A stretch of DNA of 64,000 nt from Oscillospiraceae bacterium. Its GTDB lineage: Bacteria; Bacillota; Clostridia; Oscillospirales; CAG-272. Positions 8,593-17,064 of the stretch are shown piece after piece (within the stretch, counting starts at the first letter, position 1; each line of letters opens with the position of its first letter). A program made the translations under genes and the position numbers. The stretch spans positions 1 to 64,000 of the forward strand of contig SVSI01000004.1 of NCBI GenBank assembly GCA_015064385.1, written 5' to 3'. The notes under the pieces are model-generated. The model saw only the letters and a program-made list of their open reading frames with translations, had not been told where the DNA came from and did no database searches.

Positions 8593-9930
8593 ATGAAAAT
8601 GTTTAACGTAAAAAATATATGCAGAGCGCTGGCGATGGTTCTTATCATCGCCACCGCCCTCACGTCTCTGGTCTCCTGTAAAAAGGACGATGAGGGAAGT
8701 GAGACCGTACATATCGACTACGTGGCTTCCACAAAGCTCGATATGAATTCTTCCTCCGTTAAAAAAGAGGTTACCGTTAAGTCTTATATAGACGGTGATA
8801 CCACTCACTTCTATATTGAAGATCCCGCAATTCCCACCGGACTTCTCAAGGCAAGATACCTTGCTATAAATACTCCCGAATCCACGGGAAAAATTGAGGA
8901 GTGGGGAAAGGCGGCAGCTAAGTTCACCAAAGAAAAGCTTATGGGCGCAAGCTCAATTATGGTTGAGTCTGATAACAATCAGTGGAATCTTGACTCTACC
9001 GGCGACCGTCACCTCGTTTGGGTATGGTATAAGGGCGAAGGCGATTCCGATTACAGAAACCTCAATATCGAGATACTTCAGAACGGACTCGCAAAGGCGT
9101 CCAGCTCGGCAAATAACAGATACGGCGAGACCTGTATGGCTGCTCTTAATCAGGCAAAAGCAGAGAAGCTTCACCTTTTCTCGGGAGAAAAGGATCCTCT
9201 TTTCCCGTACGGACAGGCAACCGAGCTTACGCTTAAAGAGCTCCGCACCAACATTGAAAGCTATGACGGCGCTAAAGTAGCGTTTGAAGGCGTTGTTACC
9301 AAGATATACAGCAATACTGCTTATGTTGAGGACTACGACGAGGAGACCGGACTTTACTACGGTATGACCGTATATTACGGATTTTCGCTCAGCGGAACCG
9401 GACTCGGAATGATGGAGGTCGGAAATCGCCTGCGTATCGTCGGAAGCGTACAGTTCTACGAGACCGGCGGCACCTATCAGGTATCCGGACTTCAGTATTC
9501 GGATATGAGACCGAACGATCCCAATAATATCCAGCTCATAAGTGAAGGCAACAAGGGTGCTTATAAGCTCACCGATGCCGACACCTTTAAGAATTCCAAG
9601 GTTGATATCGTTGTAGGCGAGGAGAAAAAGACCTTCGGCTACGCAGAGCTTGCAATGTCCACGTCCGTGGAGATGCGCGATCTCGTAGTTAAGAGTGTTT
9701 ACACCACCGACAACGAGACCAGCTCCTCTAACGGAGCTATGACGATCACCTGCGAGGTTAACGGAGTAACGATAGACGTTCGTACCGTAGTTATCAAAGA
9801 CGCGGACGGCAATATCGTTACCGAGGACGACTTCAAGGGTACTACGATAGACGTGCTCGGAATAGTTGACTACTTTAACGGTAGCTACCAGATCAAGGTA
9901 TATTCCTTCTCGGATATCCACGTTCACTGA
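8593..9930 (+). CDS. thermonuclease (SNase)-like lipoprotein with C-terminal OB-type domains
   Basis: A 445-residue lipoprotein (lipobox Cys29, SLVSC). Residues 58-205 match staphylococcal nuclease. The Ca-binding DGD is at 67-69, and the catalytic set appears as Arg88 (ARYLAINTPE), Glu96 and Arg139 (TGDRHLVWVW). All key residues are present, so an active, Ca-dependent, surface-tethered DNase/RNase is likely. Two beta-rich regions follow, about 215-320 and 335-445, with an OB-fold-like pattern (EGVVTKIYSNTAYVED, then VGNRLRIVGSV). This resembles the OB plus SNase part of the Bacillus subtilis secreted nuclease YhcR. No clear ribosome site precedes the ATG; translation is probably coupled to the binding-protein gene six bases upstream. 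Confidence 0.88.
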   Translation: MKMFNVKNICRALAMVLIIATALTSLVSCKKDDEGSETVHIDYVASTKLDMNSSSVKKEVTVKSYIDGDTTHFYIEDPAIPTGLLKARYLAINTPESTGKIEEWGKAAAKFTKEKLMGASSIMVESDNNQWNLDSTGDRHLVWVWYKGEGDSDYRNLNIEILQNGLAKASSSANNRYGETCMAALNQAKAEKLHLFSGEKDPLFPYGQATELTLKELRTNIESYDGAKVAFEGVVTKIYSNTAYVEDYDEETGLYYGMTVYYGFSLSGTGLGMMEVGNRLRIVGSVQFYETGGTYQVSGLQYSDMRPNDPNNIQLISEGNKGAYKLTDADTFKNSKVDIVVGEEKKTFGYAELAMSTSVEMRDLVVKSVYTTDNETSSSNGAMTITCEVNGVTIDVRTVVIKDADGNIVTEDDFKGTTIDVLGIVDYFNGSYQIKVYSFSDIHVH

Positions 9931-9976
9931 TTTGAATTTTTAATCAAATAAAAAATAAAAAAAAGGAGTGTAACTT

Positions 9977-12406
9977 ATGAAAAAGTTAATCTCAATTCTC
10001 CTCCTCCTTGCGATGTGCGTAACTATGTTCGCAGCATGTAAGAAGGAAGACGCAGGCCTCACCGAAGCCGCTGATTACCTCTTCGCCCTTTACAGCAAGG
10101 ACGCAAAGGTAACCGCTGCTGACTACAACGTAGTATCGGCAGTAAAAGTTGGCGACACCACCTACACCGTAGAGTGGTCCACGAACGTTGACAGCATCAA
10201 GGTTGTCCCCAGTGACAAGCCCGGTATGGTTACTATCGACGTTTTCGAAAAGACTCAGGAAGTCATCACGTACACCCTCACCGCAACCATTAAGAACGCA
10301 AAGGGCGAAAGCATAGTTAAGACCTTCGAGCGCGAAGTTCCTAAGTATGACGTAACCACTTGGGACACTTATATGGCTGCAAAAGAAGGCGACACCGTAA
10401 GAGTTGAAGGTATCGTTGTAGCTATCAACTCCAAGGCAGCCGGCAACTCCAGAAACCACCTCTTCCTCATGGACGAGAGCGGCGTGGGCGGCTACTACTC
10501 CTATCAGATGGAAGCAGACCCCGTTAAGGATCTTGGCATCGAGCTCGGTATGACTGTAAGCGTTGCAGGACCTTGCTCGCCTTACAGCGGTATGCAGGAG
10601 ATCAAGGGCGGAACCGCTACTATCATTGACAAGACCATCAAGACCTTCGACTATATCGACATTACCGATAAGTTCGTAGAAGGCACCGATTTCAACAAGC
10701 TCGTAGCACTCCCCGTAACCGTTAAGGGCGTAACCCTTGGCGCACAGGTTCTCGACGTTGCTACCAGCCAGTACCTCTATTTCGAGCTCAACGGCATCAA
10801 GTCCTATGTAAGAACCTACGTTACCGATTTCCCCACCACTCTTAAGGCAGAGGATAAGGCAACTATCGACGCAGATCACCTTGCACACTTCGGATGGAAG
10901 GCAGACGTTAGCGGTATTATGATCACCTATAGCGGAATTCCTTACCTCATTCCTACCAGCGTAACTCCTTTCACCAACTACGTAGAAGTTATTAAGACTC
11001 CTGCAGAGAAGGTTGAAGCAGAGAAGGAAGCTCTCAAGCTTGACGCATCCTACAGCAGCGACGCCGTAATCGATCTTCCCACCAGCGGTAAGTACTACGG
11101 CAGCGACGTTACCATCACTTGGGCAACCAGCGATGAGACCAACGCAGCTATCGCAGACGGCAAGCTCACTCTCACCATTCCCAACGAGGCAGTTGAAGTA
11201 ACCCTCACCGCTACCATTACCTGCGGCGAAGCTACTGCTACCAAGGAGATCAAGATCAAGCTCTCCAAGACCATTACTCCTATCAAGGACATCCTTGAGA
11301 TCGGAAAAGATATCACCGCTGATACCGCTGAAAAGTATATCGTAGCCGGCGTTATCACCGAAGTTAAGAATGATAAGTACGGCAACGTATATATCACCGA
11401 TGCAGCAGGCACGACCCTCTATATTTACGGTCTTTACGATGCAGAGGGCAACAGATATGACGCTATCGACGCGGCTAAGAAGCCCGTAGTAGGCGACTAT
11501 ATCGTAGTTACCTCGGTAATTGCAACCTACCAGGGAACGCCTCAGCTCAAGAACGCTGTTATAAACACCGTTGTTAAGCCCACCACCATTCCGGACGCTA
11601 ACAATATCGGTAAGGATCTTACCAGCGATACTACCGAAAAGTATCTTGTTTCGGGCGTTATCGACGAGATCAAGAGCGATAAATACGGAAATATGTACCT
11701 CAAGGATGCAGAGGGCAACAAGATTTACGTTTACGGAACCTATAGCGAAAACGGTGAGACCAGATATGACTCTCTTACCGTTAAGCCCGCAGTAGGCGAT
11801 ACCGTTACCGTTTACGGAGTTCTCTCGATCTACAAGAGCGAGGTTCAGCTCAAGAACGCTTGGATCGTAGTTCACACTCCCAAGGCAGCAGAGGGCGGCG
11901 ACACCGAAACTGACGCTCCCGCAGGCGACGACAACACCGGCACCACCACTCCTCCCGCAGGCGATAATACTCCTGCAGGCACTGCTCCCGTAGCAGGAAA
12001 GGGATACACCATTTCTGCTGCAAACGCAGACGGAATGCTTTATTTCTCCGGCACTGTAACCAACGGACGTTTCGATGCTTCTACCGATGCATCCAATGCA
12101 GTTACCGTTTACGTTGAAGCTGGCGCAAATGCAGGCGAATATCTTCTCTATTTCATGAAGGATTCTGCAAAGACCTACATCGTTATGGATGATAAGGCGA
12201 CAGGCGGCAAGCTTACCACCAATAAGGCAGATGCAACCGTTTTCGAGTGGAATACCACTTATAATACCATGGAAGTTGCTGACGACGAAAATGCACGTGC
12301 ATTTGGAGCACAGTCCACATCGACCTACAAAAACTTCAGTCCGTATGCTATCTCCAATGGTAATAACGGTTACAACTGGGGACAGTTTACCGAAGTAGCA
12401 GCTTAA
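9977..12406 (+). CDS. large OB-fold/Ig-like surface lipoprotein, YhcR-like repeats
   Basis: An 809-residue lipoprotein (Cys21, MFAAC). After an N-terminal Ig-like region come an OB-type domain (about 120-215) and a second Ig-like segment around 375-430. Two closely related OB repeats follow at about 437-535 and 545-645; each has the order EKY-V-GVI-E-K-DKYGN, a Tyr-rich strand, VGD and a QLKNA end. An Asp/Thr/Pro/Gly-rich linker (about 650-690) leads to a C-terminal beta domain. No catalytic motif is seen, so it probably binds a polymer at the cell surface. OB repeats of this kind accompany extracellular nucleases, which fits its neighbour. A good AAAGGAG precedes the start, and a strong terminator follows the stop. 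Confidence 0.75.
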   Translation: MKKLISILLLLAMCVTMFAACKKEDAGLTEAADYLFALYSKDAKVTAADYNVVSAVKVGDTTYTVEWSTNVDSIKVVPSDKPGMVTIDVFEKTQEVITYTLTATIKNAKGESIVKTFEREVPKYDVTTWDTYMAAKEGDTVRVEGIVVAINSKAAGNSRNHLFLMDESGVGGYYSYQMEADPVKDLGIELGMTVSVAGPCSPYSGMQEIKGGTATIIDKTIKTFDYIDITDKFVEGTDFNKLVALPVTVKGVTLGAQVLDVATSQYLYFELNGIKSYVRTYVTDFPTTLKAEDKATIDADHLAHFGWKADVSGIMITYSGIPYLIPTSVTPFTNYVEVIKTPAEKVEAEKEALKLDASYSSDAVIDLPTSGKYYGSDVTITWATSDETNAAIADGKLTLTIPNEAVEVTLTATITCGEATATKEIKIKLSKTITPIKDILEIGKDITADTAEKYIVAGVITEVKNDKYGNVYITDAAGTTLYIYGLYDAEGNRYDAIDAAKKPVVGDYIVVTSVIATYQGTPQLKNAVINTVVKPTTIPDANNIGKDLTSDTTEKYLVSGVIDEIKSDKYGNMYLKDAEGNKIYVYGTYSENGETRYDSLTVKPAVGDTVTVYGVLSIYKSEVQLKNAWIVVHTPKAAEGGDTETDAPAGDDNTGTTTPPAGDNTPAGTAPVAGKGYTISAANADGMLYFSGTVTNGRFDASTDASNAVTVYVEAGANAGEYLLYFMKDSAKTYIVMDDKATGGKLTTNKADATVFEWNTTYNTMEVADDENARAFGAQSTSTYKNFSPYAISNGNNGYNWGQFTEVAA

Positions 12407-12423
12407 GCTACCCTACAAACGAC

Positions 12424-12457
12424 AAAAAGGATACTGCTTTACGCAGTATCCTTTTTC
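12424..12457 (+). terminator. Rho-independent terminator ending the ABC/nuclease operon
   Basis: Fourteen-base-pair stem AAAAAGGATACTGC/GCAGTATCCTTTTT with a five-base loop, whose T-rich end overlaps the stem. Confidence 0.9.
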
Positions 12458-12459
12458 TA

Positions 12460-12488
12460 TTGACATTTTTCGCTTTTACAGGTATAAT
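12460..12488 (+). promoter_or_regulatory. strong sigma-A promoter for the ribonuclease-like lipoprotein
   Basis: TTGACA (12460-12465) and TATAAT (12483-12488) with an ideal 17-base spacer, directly behind the previous terminator. The ribonuclease-like gene is therefore its own unit. Confidence 0.85.
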
Positions 12489-12527
12489 TATGATAAGAAA
12501 AGCGAAAGGATTTAAGTCAGATCTTTT

Positions 12528-13724
12528 ATGGTAAATATAAGGAAACGCGCACTATCACTTGTGTCCGTGATACTTGCTCTGATTATTACTGTCTCGGCAG
12601 TCGGATGCTCACCTAAGATAGATTCTATATCCTTTACACAGGATAATATCACACTTGAGCTTGGAGAAAGCTATCAGCTCGAAACCAATGCGCCGGACAA
12701 TATAAAAAATAAGCTCGACTACTCCGTGTCGGGGAGCTCGGTAAGTGTAAACGGAGACGGTCTCGTTACCGCACTTGAGCTGGGCAAGTCAACCGTTACG
12801 GTAAAATATAAAGACCTTGACGACGTGGCGCTTATCACCGTTATCCCCAAAAGAGCGGGCGGCGGTACAGTCAGCGAGTTCGATAAGGATGCCTTTTACG
12901 GTGATTACGAGCCCGCAGACAGTTACGAAGAAGCGCTTGAGCGCTCGGAAAACGGACTTATCTCGGGATCGATCACAGTCCCCGATCAGGAGCCCACTCT
13001 GTCCGCTTATCAGCCGAAGAAGGGAAATGCATTGATCAAAAACAGTGAACCATATTTTATGGACGAAAATACCTATATCGTGGTTGATGCGTACGGCGTT
13101 GAGGCGTTCAGGATCTACCGCGGAGGCGGATATATCACGCTCGAGGAGGTAGCGGCGTACGTTTATGCTTTCGGTGACGTTCCCGCAAACTACGTTTCAA
13201 GCAAGAATAAGAAGCCGTCAAGCAGTATTTGGGGTGAATATCTGCGCCTTAATCATTCAAATTTCAGCGGCAGCACGACTAAATATCCGTATGAGCCCGA
13301 GCTGCCTGATATAAGCGGTTGCGGCGGAAACCTCGAATATTACGAAATAGATATCGGTACCACGGGAACTGACTGCGATCCCGGATACACTATTACCGTT
13401 TATAATGACGGAAGCAGAATAACGCGCGGCGCGGCGCGTATCGTTTACGCAAGATTTTATAGAAACGGAGAGAAAATAACCGATCCGAGCGAAAAGTACG
13501 TTTTTTATACCTATAATCACTACAACGATTTTCAGGAATATCTGAATTATTACGGCGGATGGGGAGAAATGTTCGGAAATATTACGGGCGGCGGAGAGCT
13601 CTCGAGTAAAAACGACTATAATCCGACACCATATATCCCGACCGTACCAGCAACTCTTAAGACCGAGAGCGCAAAGATCGTTCTTTACTACTGTGATCCG
13701 ACTAAATTTGCTCTTTACGTTTAA
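12528..13724 (+). CDS. barnase-like (N1/T1 superfamily) ribonuclease lipoprotein with Ig-like domain
   Basis: A 398-residue lipoprotein (lipobox Cys27, VSAVGC). Residues 30-108 form a bacterial Ig-like (BIG_2) domain. Residues 200-335 follow the barnase pattern: TLEEVAAYVYAFGDVPANYV matches the barnase helix and P-DNYI turn; EIDIG supplies a Glu273 equivalent to Glu73; R300-GAA-R304-IVY matches R83-NSD-R87-ILY; and NH331YNDF matches DH102YQTF. All four catalytic positions are thus present, with longer loops than barnase. About 60 extra residues follow. I infer a surface-tethered endoribonuclease. No barstar-like inhibitor gene is seen nearby. The ribosome site (AAAGGA) is unusually far, about 17 bases, from the ATG. 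Confidence 0.72.
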   Translation: MVNIRKRALSLVSVILALIITVSAVGCSPKIDSISFTQDNITLELGESYQLETNAPDNIKNKLDYSVSGSSVSVNGDGLVTALELGKSTVTVKYKDLDDVALITVIPKRAGGGTVSEFDKDAFYGDYEPADSYEEALERSENGLISGSITVPDQEPTLSAYQPKKGNALIKNSEPYFMDENTYIVVDAYGVEAFRIYRGGGYITLEEVAAYVYAFGDVPANYVSSKNKKPSSSIWGEYLRLNHSNFSGSTTKYPYEPELPDISGCGGNLEYYEIDIGTTGTDCDPGYTITVYNDGSRITRGAARIVYARFYRNGEKITDPSEKYVFYTYNHYNDFQEYLNYYGGWGEMFGNITGGGELSSKNDYNPTPYIPTVPATLKTESAKIVLYYCDPTKFALYV

Positions 13725-13740
13725 GGAGCTTATAAAATGA

Positions 13741-13767
13741 AAAAGACGAGAATTTCTCGTCTTTTTT
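13741..13767. terminator. bidirectional terminator between the nuclease locus and nucleoside operon
   Basis: Twelve-base-pair inverted repeat AAAAGACGAGAA/TTCTCGTCTTTT flanked by A and T runs, between the convergent stops at 13724 and 13766. It can serve both strands. Confidence 0.88.
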
Positions 13768-14482
13768 ATATGTTCTTCAGCTTTTCGTACGCCGTAAAAT
13801 CGGTGCGCGATGCAACGAGCGGAGTTATCGAAATATATCCCGCGCGCATTGCGTCGATGTCCTTGCCGAGATCGGGGATCTCGGTAGGCACCGGCTCACC
13901 CTCCTGAATATACATATCGCCATCTCTGTGAACGAATCTGTCGGAGAAATAGATGCCGCCCTGACGGGTGATTTTTATTCCTTTTACCTCGAGCGGTATA
14001 TTTACGTTGTAAAGATCTCCGCACTCAAGAAGCTTGTTTTCACAGATGAAATCGTATATTTTGTCAAGGTTTGCGTATGCCACGTCAAAGCTCGGCGTGT
14101 CGGTCGAGATGGCAATGCCCTTGATACCTACTCTTGCGCCCTCGTATATCGCACCTATCGTGCCCGAATATACGATATCGTCGCCGAGGTTGTATCCGTA
14201 GTTTATTCCCGAGAAGAGAAGATCAAAATCCTCGCAAAGTCCCGCGGTTGCAAAGCGGACGCAGTCTGCGGGGGTGGAGTCAACGTAGTATGCGCGAATA
14301 CTCGGGTCGAGATCTACCTTTTTTATCTCAATTTCCGAACAAAAATCGATCGACTGACTTTTTCCGCTCTGCTCGGATTTGGGTGCTATCAGCGTTACCT
14401 CACCCAGCTTCGTTGCCCACTTTGCGAGGCGCAAAATGGACGGTGAAAGGTATCCGTCGTCGTTGGTTATAAGTATTTTCAT
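13766..14482 (-). CDS. surE: 5'/3'-nucleotidase SurE
   Basis: A 238-residue SurE nucleotidase, which removes phosphate from nucleoside monophosphates and uses a divalent metal. The diagnostic N-terminus MKILITNDDGY (metal ligands Asp8 and Asp9) and the later FSGINYGYNLG segment are clear. It is the last gene of the ten-gene minus-strand operon and overlaps the preceding DHH gene by four bases, so the two are translationally coupled. In this context it would convert mononucleotides made by the two nanoRNase-like enzymes into nucleosides for the phosphorylases encoded upstream. Confidence 0.94.
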   Translation of the reverse strand: MKILITNDDGYLSPSILRLAKWATKLGEVTLIAPKSEQSGKSQSIDFCSEIEIKKVDLDPSIRAYYVDSTPADCVRFATAGLCEDFDLLFSGINYGYNLGDDIVYSGTIGAIYEGARVGIKGIAISTDTPSFDVAYANLDKIYDFICENKLLECGDLYNVNIPLEVKGIKITRQGGIYFSDRFVHRDGDMYIQEGEPVPTEIPDLGKDIDAMRAGYISITPLVASRTDFTAYEKLKNI

Positions 14483-15459
14483 AGCCAGCCCTCGTTATTT
14501 TCCTTGTAATCTTTGAGAAGGACGTCGGCATCCGAGATAAGAGCCATCATTTCGTCCGTAGTGTAAACGGTAGCACCGCACGCGCAAGCGTGACCGCCGC
14601 CGTTATATTTTTCGGCAATTGAATTGACCGTTACGAAGCGAGAGCGCAGACGAACGCGAATAGATCCGTCGTCGTTGTCGATAAATGCGATCCAGATGAG
14701 CGAGTTTTTGATCGACTCCATATAGGAGACCGATGCGCTCGCCTCCTCAGACGAAAGGGAAAATGCATCCTGCATTTCCTTTGTAACGTGCAGATAAGCA
14801 ACCCCGTTTTCCGAGATCTGCATTTTTTCGTAAACGTACGCCTGGAATTTAAGCGTGTGGAATTCCTTCATATACAGATGTGCGTGCAGAGTGTCAAGGT
14901 CAACGCCCATATCAAGAAGCATTCCCGCAAGGCGGAGGGTTTCGCCCGATACGCTGCGAAAACGGAATCTGCCCGAATCGGTCACCATTCCCGCATAAAT
15001 ATAGGTCGCCGCCTCCTTGTTTATTTTCAGCTCGTCGCTAAAGGTGCGGTAGAAATCAGCAACCATTTCGCAGACCGAGGATCTCTCCTCCTCGACCCAC
15101 TCGTAGTCTCCGTAATGCTCAAGATTGATGTGGTGGTCAAACTTTATCTTCTCGCGGCAGAGGGTGTATTTCTGATTGGATATTCTGTCAGACGTTGCCG
15201 TGTCGAGAATAAGGGCAAGTGCATCGGTGTAGAAGGAGTCCTCAACCGCGCCGTCCTCGTCTCCGAGAAATGAAACGTAGTCCGAATAGTCGCAGTTTAT
15301 AAGCCGTATATCCTTTTCGGGGAAGGTCAGGCGAAGTATCTCGCGCATACCTTTAGTAGAACCGACAGCGTCTCCGTCGGGACGCTTGTGGCGGAAGATT
15401 ATTATCTTATCGTATTCCTTGATCTTGTCAAGTATAAGTTTTTTTGCTTCGAAATTCAT
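14479..15459 (-). CDS. DHH/DHHA1 phosphoesterase, NrnA-like (copy 2)
   Basis: A 326-residue cytoplasmic phosphoesterase of the bifunctional oligoribonuclease/pAp-phosphatase (NrnA) type. Metal-site motifs are seen: FRHKRPDGD at 22-30 and FDHH at 106-109. The C-terminal DHHA1 glycine motif (NGGGHACACGA, about residue 290) is intact. I start at 15459, six bases after AGGAG and overlapping the preceding stop as ATGA, rather than an ATG 30 bases upstream. It is a tandem paralogue of the next gene. Its family clears 2-5 nt oligoribonucleotides, which suits a pathway that breaks down imported or internal RNA fragments. Confidence 0.9.
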   Translation of the reverse strand: MNFEAKKLILDKIKEYDKIIIFRHKRPDGDAVGSTKGMREILRLTFPEKDIRLINCDYSDYVSFLGDEDGAVEDSFYTDALALILDTATSDRISNQKYTLCREKIKFDHHINLEHYGDYEWVEEERSSVCEMVADFYRTFSDELKINKEAATYIYAGMVTDSGRFRFRSVSGETLRLAGMLLDMGVDLDTLHAHLYMKEFHTLKFQAYVYEKMQISENGVAYLHVTKEMQDAFSLSSEEASASVSYMESIKNSLIWIAFIDNDDGSIRVRLRSRFVTVNSIAEKYNGGGHACACGATVYTTDEMMALISDADVLLKDYKENNEGWL

Positions 15460-16403
15460 TTGTTTTCTCCTGTTTTTGAGAGTGCGCAAAGGTCGGAAAG
15501 CAGACTCATTGCCTCGTTTTTGTCTTTAAGGGTAGCACCGCTTGCCTTGGCGTGTCCGCCTCCTCCGTACTTGACGGCGATCGGATTTATGTTGTGCGTA
15601 TGCGAGCGTATTTCGCAAAGGACTCCGTTTTCGGTCTCGGTAAAGTTTACCCAGGAGTCTATTCCTTTTATTTCGGACATTACGTTTACCATAGCTCTCG
15701 AAAGGGTAAAATCGTCTGCGCCGTATCCTTGGGCTTCCTTGCGCGTTGTGTATATGTATGCAACGCGATGGGGAGTCATTTCGATCTTAAGCACGAATCG
15801 TGCGCGGAGTTTGATAAAATCGAGATCGTCCGAATAAAGATTTTTGTATATATCGGAGGTGTCAAACTTTCTTTCCATAAGGAAAGATGCGTACTTAAAG
15901 GTCTGCGCGGTGGTGGCGTCGTAACGGAAGCGTCCCGAATCGGTCACCATTCCCGTGTAAAGCGCTTTTGCGGCGGCAGCGGAAACGGTAAGACCGCAGT
16001 TACATGCAAAGGCGGTAATAAGACCGCAGCAGCTCTCAAAGGATGTGTCGGTAAGCTCAACGTCCGCTATCTTTTCGCAGAAAATATGATGGTCGAAACG
16101 CGCGCTCTCGGGAGCGGTGGCGTATCTGTCGTCCGAGATCAGAGATTTTGCGGAGGTGTCGAGCACTATCGAAAGCGCATTTTTGTAGTACTCGTCGGGA
16201 ATATCGTCCATAACGGCGCCCTCGATAAAGGCGTAACGTGCCGTCATATCGCCGACTATGTACACCTTTTTATCGGGAAATGAATCGAGAATTATATTTT
16301 TAAGTCCTATCTGACTTCCGAGTGCATCGCCGTCGGGATTTTTGTGGCGGTGTATTATGATCGTCGGATATTTTTTTATAAGCTCAAGAATTTTATTGTA
16401 CAT
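15456..16403 (-). CDS. DHH/DHHA1 phosphoesterase, NrnA-like (copy 1)
   Basis: A 315-residue protein with the same two-domain plan: HRHKNPDGDALGS at 18-30, FDHH at 103-106 and GGGGHAKASGATL near the C-terminus. It clearly resembles its downstream neighbour but is well diverged, so the pair is an old duplication rather than a recent one. NrnA enzymes degrade nanoRNA and dephosphorylate pAp; two copies in one operon may divide RNA- and DNA-derived or length-specific substrates, which is inference. The start has only a weak, distant AAAGGA. The udk stop lies 21 bases upstream. Confidence 0.9.
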   Translation of the reverse strand: MYNKILELIKKYPTIIIHRHKNPDGDALGSQIGLKNIILDSFPDKKVYIVGDMTARYAFIEGAVMDDIPDEYYKNALSIVLDTSAKSLISDDRYATAPESARFDHHIFCEKIADVELTDTSFESCCGLITAFACNCGLTVSAAAAKALYTGMVTDSGRFRYDATTAQTFKYASFLMERKFDTSDIYKNLYSDDLDFIKLRARFVLKIEMTPHRVAYIYTTRKEAQGYGADDFTLSRAMVNVMSEIKGIDSWVNFTETENGVLCEIRSHTHNINPIAVKYGGGGHAKASGATLKDKNEAMSLLSDLCALSKTGENK

Positions 16404-16424
16404 CGGGTTTTTCTAAGTCCTTTC

Positions 16425-17045
16425 TTAAAGAGAGGCGAGATGTGCCTCAATACGGTCGATTATGAGTCCGTAAGCAACCGGATTTTTACCGCCTTCGGGG
16501 ATTATTACGTCTGCATTTTTCTTGCTTGGCTCAACGAACGCCTCGTGCATCGGCTTTACGGTGGATAAATACTGATCGATTATAGAATCGAGCGAGCGAC
16601 CGCGCTGCTTGACGTCGCGCATAATTCTTCTGACGATGCGCACGTCCGCGTCCGTATCGACGAATATCTTCATATCCAGACGGTCGAGAAGCATTTTGTT
16701 CTCAAAAATGAGAATTCCCTCAAGAATGATAACGCTTGCGCTGTCCACGTGACGCGTTTTATCGCTTCTGTCGTGGACGGTGTAGTCGTAAATGGGACAT
16801 TCGATGCTATCTCCCGCCTTAAGAGAGTCGAGATGACTCAAAAGAAGCGCGGTGTCAAAGGCATCGGGATGGTCGTAGTTCATTTTCGAGCGTTCCTCAA
16901 TGGTCAGTCCCGATTTGGATTTGTAATAGTCGTCGTGACGGAGAAGAGCAACTCTTTCACCGAAATGAGAGGCGATATTTTCGGCAAGCGTGGTTTTACC
17001 GCTTCCCGAGCCGCCCGCGATACCGATTATTATTCTATGACTCAA
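16425..17045 (-). CDS. udk: uridine/cytidine kinase
   Basis: A 206-residue uridine kinase of normal length, making UMP/CMP from nucleosides. The P-loop GIAGGSGSGKTT begins at about residue 8. Downstream are the RSKMNYDHPDAFD segment and VIILEGILIF motif typical of Udk. The start codon is TTG at 17045, chosen because GGAGGT lies six bases upstream and the reading frame gives the normal N-terminus. It follows pdp by 19 bases. It gives the operon a salvage branch: nucleosides can be re-phosphorylated instead of broken down. Confidence 0.95.
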   Translation of the reverse strand: MSHRIIIGIAGGSGSGKTTLAENIASHFGERVALLRHDDYYKSKSGLTIEERSKMNYDHPDAFDTALLLSHLDSLKAGDSIECPIYDYTVHDRSDKTRHVDSASVIILEGILIFENKMLLDRLDMKIFVDTDADVRIVRRIMRDVKQRGRSLDSIIDQYLSTVKPMHEAFVEPSKKNADVIIPEGGKNPVAYGLIIDRIEAHLASL

Positions 17046-17064
17046 AACGTTACCTCCGTAGGTC

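Noticed and set aside
9992..11875. Long 627-codon open frame on the minus strand
   Set aside because: It mirrors the strongly codon-biased 809-residue lipoprotein gene on the plus strand; it has no family features and the plus-strand gene has a signal peptide, lipobox, repeats and ribosome site.
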